The notes beneath the pieces were generated by a model, which searched no databases, had not been told where the DNA came from, and was given only the letters and a program-made list of their open reading frames with translations. This document shows positions 5,091 through 6,634 of a stretch of DNA of 6,634 nucleotides, in pieces (the stretch's first letter is position 1; each line of letters starts with the position of its first letter). The DNA lies in assembly GCA_041497995.1 (NCBI GenBank), contig JBGQHM010000380.1, positions 1 through 6,634 of the forward strand, written 5' to 3'. Position numbers and translations under genes: made by a program. The stretch is from DATKMS01 sp041497995. GTDB lineage: Bacteria > Desulfobacterota > Binatia > HRBIN30.

Positions 5091-6221
5091 ATGACGGAAA
5101 GATCGATGGCTCTATCCGGCCGTCACACGATCCTTGTGGTGAACGGTCGGGAGAAAGCATGGGAATCGGTGCACAGCCTGCTCGAACGCGAGGGACACCG
5201 CGTCCTGGCGGCCGCGGATGGCGCTGCGGCGCTCGGTCTCTTCGTCCACGAACGCGCCGATGTCCTCCTCGTCGAACGGGCGATGTTCGAAATGGACACT
5301 CCCCAATTCCTACGCCGCGTGCGCGCGCTGGACGCCAGCGTGCCGGTCGTAGCGAGCGGGCGCGGGCTGGACGCGGACGCCCGTCGGCGTCTGATGCGTG
5401 AATTGGCCCTGCACGGCTTTTGCGATCCGGACACCAGCAGCAGCGCCGTGCTCGAGTCGATCGAGTCAGCGTTGGCCAGCATCCGGCGCGTGCGCGACGC
5501 GCGGGCCGCAGGGGAGCTCCGCGCGCTCATCCTGGCGAGGTTCTGTCATGACCTCCGCAACTCTCTGCACGTCATTCGGGGGTACACGGAGATCTTGCGT
5601 GGTGATCCGACCGCCCCAGTGGAAGAGATGCTCGATCGCTTGGGAGTTGCCAGCGATACTGCGCTTGGGCTTGCTCAGGACTATCTCGATTTGGCACGTC
5701 TCGATACGTTGGGCGTGATCGTCCGCCGGGAGCCCGTGGACATCGACGCGCTACTCGATGATCTGCGCATCCTCGGCAACCGGCAGATCGGCAAGCGGCC
5801 CCTGAAGTTCACCACAGACGTCCCATTCCCAGGTGCCGTGATGTCCACCGACGGAGAGAAGGTCCGCGCGACATTGGCGCAGCTTCTAGCCAATGCCATC
5901 AAGTTCACGCGGTCCGGTGAGATACGCCTCAAGGTCCAACCGGAGCCCGGCCGCACAGATTTCGTACTCGCCGATGCGGGTCCAGGCATCGAACCGGACG
6001 CCCTTCCGCACCTCCTAAACCCTGTCTGCCAGTTCCGCAACGATGTTGCAGCGACGACGCCGGGCCAAGGTGTTGGCCTCGCGATTGCGCTGCGTCTCAG
6101 CACGCTGATCGGGGCATCGCTGACCGCGACGTCTGGCGCGCAAGGCGCTACCTTCACCCTCAGCATTCCAGGGGAGGTCAGCCACCGCGCTGAGTTTTCG
6201 CACGAGCCAACGCTGCACTAG
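5091..6221 (+). CDS. Histidine kinase with N-terminal degenerate receiver domain
   Basis: A 376-residue cytosolic protein with no membrane segment or signal peptide. Residues about 12-130 fold-match a receiver domain (ILVVNGREKAWE, DVLLVERAMFEMD, VPVVASGRG), but the acidic pair is replaced by Asn18-Gly19, the phosphoacceptor Asp by Glu62, and the conserved Lys near the end by Asp/Pro (112-113). It should not accept phosphate. A helical link leads to a HisKA dimerisation domain with H-box FCHDLRNSLHV (His153), then a HATPase domain: N-box LLANAIKFT (Asn268), G1 DAGPGI (295-300) and G2 GQGVGLAIA (325-333), ending in TFTLSIPG. The catalytic part looks complete. GGGAGG six bases before ATG 5091 supports the start; ATG 5106 is an alternative. 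It follows the pilin by 56 bases on the same strand, suggesting co-expression. The input signal is unknown; the convergent response regulator is a possible partner. Confidence 0.92.
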   Translation: MTERSMALSGRHTILVVNGREKAWESVHSLLEREGHRVLAAADGAAALGLFVHERADVLLVERAMFEMDTPQFLRRVRALDASVPVVASGRGLDADARRRLMRELALHGFCDPDTSSSAVLESIESALASIRRVRDARAAGELRALILARFCHDLRNSLHVIRGYTEILRGDPTAPVEEMLDRLGVASDTALGLAQDYLDLARLDTLGVIVRREPVDIDALLDDLRILGNRQIGKRPLKFTTDVPFPGAVMSTDGEKVRATLAQLLANAIKFTRSGEIRLKVQPEPGRTDFVLADAGPGIEPDALPHLLNPVCQFRNDVAATTPGQGVGLAIALRLSTLIGASLTATSGAQGATFTLSIPGEVSHRAEFSHEPTLH

Positions 6222-6253
6222 CGCAGCAGCGGGCACGAAGTGTTGTGCGCCGA

Positions 6254-6270
6254 GATCAGGTTAGCTGATC
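6254..6270. terminator. Small hairpin between the convergent kinase and regulator genes
   Basis: GATCAG (6254-6259) and CTGATC (6265-6270) form a perfect six-base stem with a five-base loop that includes part of the regulator's stop codon. It lies in the 39-base gap region between two convergent genes, where a two-way terminator would be expected. There is no T-run on either side, so this is weak. Confidence 0.25.
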
Positions 6271-6634
6271 GGGATGGGGCGGTCGCCCGCGTACTGGCCG
6301 GCGCCTTCACCTCCGTGAAACACCAGCGCGGCACTAACGCGGTTCTTGACGTCGAGCTTGGCAAAGATCCGGGTCAAGTGCGTCTTGACCGTCTTCTCGC
6401 TGATGGCCAGCTTGGTCGCGATCTCGCGATTGCCGCTGCCCTGCGCGACGCAGGCCAGGACCTCGCGTTCCCGTCGCGATAACTGCTTCAGCCCATCGTG
6501 AGTCTGATCGGCTGGCGCGGAGTTGCGCTGGAAGACGTCAAAGACGTCTCTCGGAAGATTCGGATCGATCCAGATACCTCCGTTCATTACTGTGCGGATC
6601 GCATCTGCCACCGCATACAGCCGAGCCGCCTTGA
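6261..6634 (-). CDS. NarL/FixJ-type response regulator, C-terminal part (5' end off right edge)
   Basis: The frame is open to the right edge, giving 123 visible C-terminal residues; the start and most of the receiver are outside the window. The first residues, ARLYAVADAIRTVMNGGIWI, match the last receiver helix and linker of NarL/FixJ regulators. After a short linker comes a GerE/LuxR helix-turn-helix: LSRREREVLACVAQGSGNRE, then IATKLAISEKTVKTHLTRIF and AKLDVKNRVSAALV. The Glu in REREVL, the TVKTHL recognition helix and the KL.V.NR ending are typical. It would be a DNA-binding transcription factor controlled by phosphorylation. It converges on the histidine kinase gene with 39 bases between stops, so the two are not in one operon; pairing is possible but unproven. 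An internal GTG at 6611 would make a DNA-binding-only protein, but the upstream open frame with receiver-like sequence argues against it. Confidence 0.9.
   Translation of the reverse strand, partial: KAARLYAVADAIRTVMNGGIWIDPNLPRDVFDVFQRNSAPADQTHDGLKQLSRREREVLACVAQGSGNREIATKLAISEKTVKTHLTRIFAKLDVKNRVSAALVFHGGEGAGQYAGDRPIPIS

Noticed and set aside
5681..6166. Minus-strand 161-residue frame opposite the kinase HATPase region
   Set aside because: It is the antisense shadow of a confident kinase domain and shows Ser/Arg-rich composition.

Overview
The window comes from the chromosome of a GC-rich, Gram-negative, probably soil-type bacterium. The basis is strong G/C preference at third codon positions, a Tat-exported DUF1501 protein paired with a Sec-exported DUF1800 protein, a DUF374 acyltransferase-like protein and a type IV pilin. 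This mix is common in Acidobacteria, Rokubacteria/Methylomirabilota-like lineages and delta-type proteobacteria; the sequence alone does not settle the phylum. There is no tRNA, rRNA, CRISPR array, insertion sequence, integrase or phage gene, and most of the window reads as ordinary chromosome.

Layout. Positions 1-2862, minus strand: a two-gene operon. The first gene is a DUF1800 protein (GTG start at 2862) carrying two related Ig-like domains, an IPT/TIG-like domain and a Ser/Thr/Pro-rich tandem repeat. It is followed after 22 bases by the N-terminal part of a DUF1501 protein that runs off the left edge. Positions 2863-3303: a divergent spacer with a candidate promoter, an operator-like dyad and a cluster of overlapping inverted repeats on the side of the next gene. 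Positions 3304-3993, plus strand: a DUF374 (lysophospholipid acyltransferase-like) protein, then a hairpin and a 349-base spacer with a candidate promoter. Positions 4343-6221, plus strand: a probable three-gene unit of a small unknown protein (possibly with an N-terminal membrane or signal segment read from a non-ATG start), a type IV prepilin, and a cytosolic histidine kinase with an N-terminal degenerate receiver. Positions 6261-6634, minus strand: the C-terminal part of a NarL/FixJ-type response regulator that converges on the kinase and runs off the right edge.

How the genes may work together. The DUF1800/DUF1501 pair is a recurrent exported couple of unknown biochemical function. The pilin, kinase and convergent response regulator could form a local surface-appendage and signalling module; this rests on proximity only. 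No clearly new system is visible. The points most worth a second look are the kinase's pseudo-receiver with Glu at the phosphoacceptor position, the mutually exclusive hairpins before the DUF374 gene, the possible ACG-initiated small exported protein ahead of the pilin, and the 11/14-residue tandem repeat in the DUF1800 protein.
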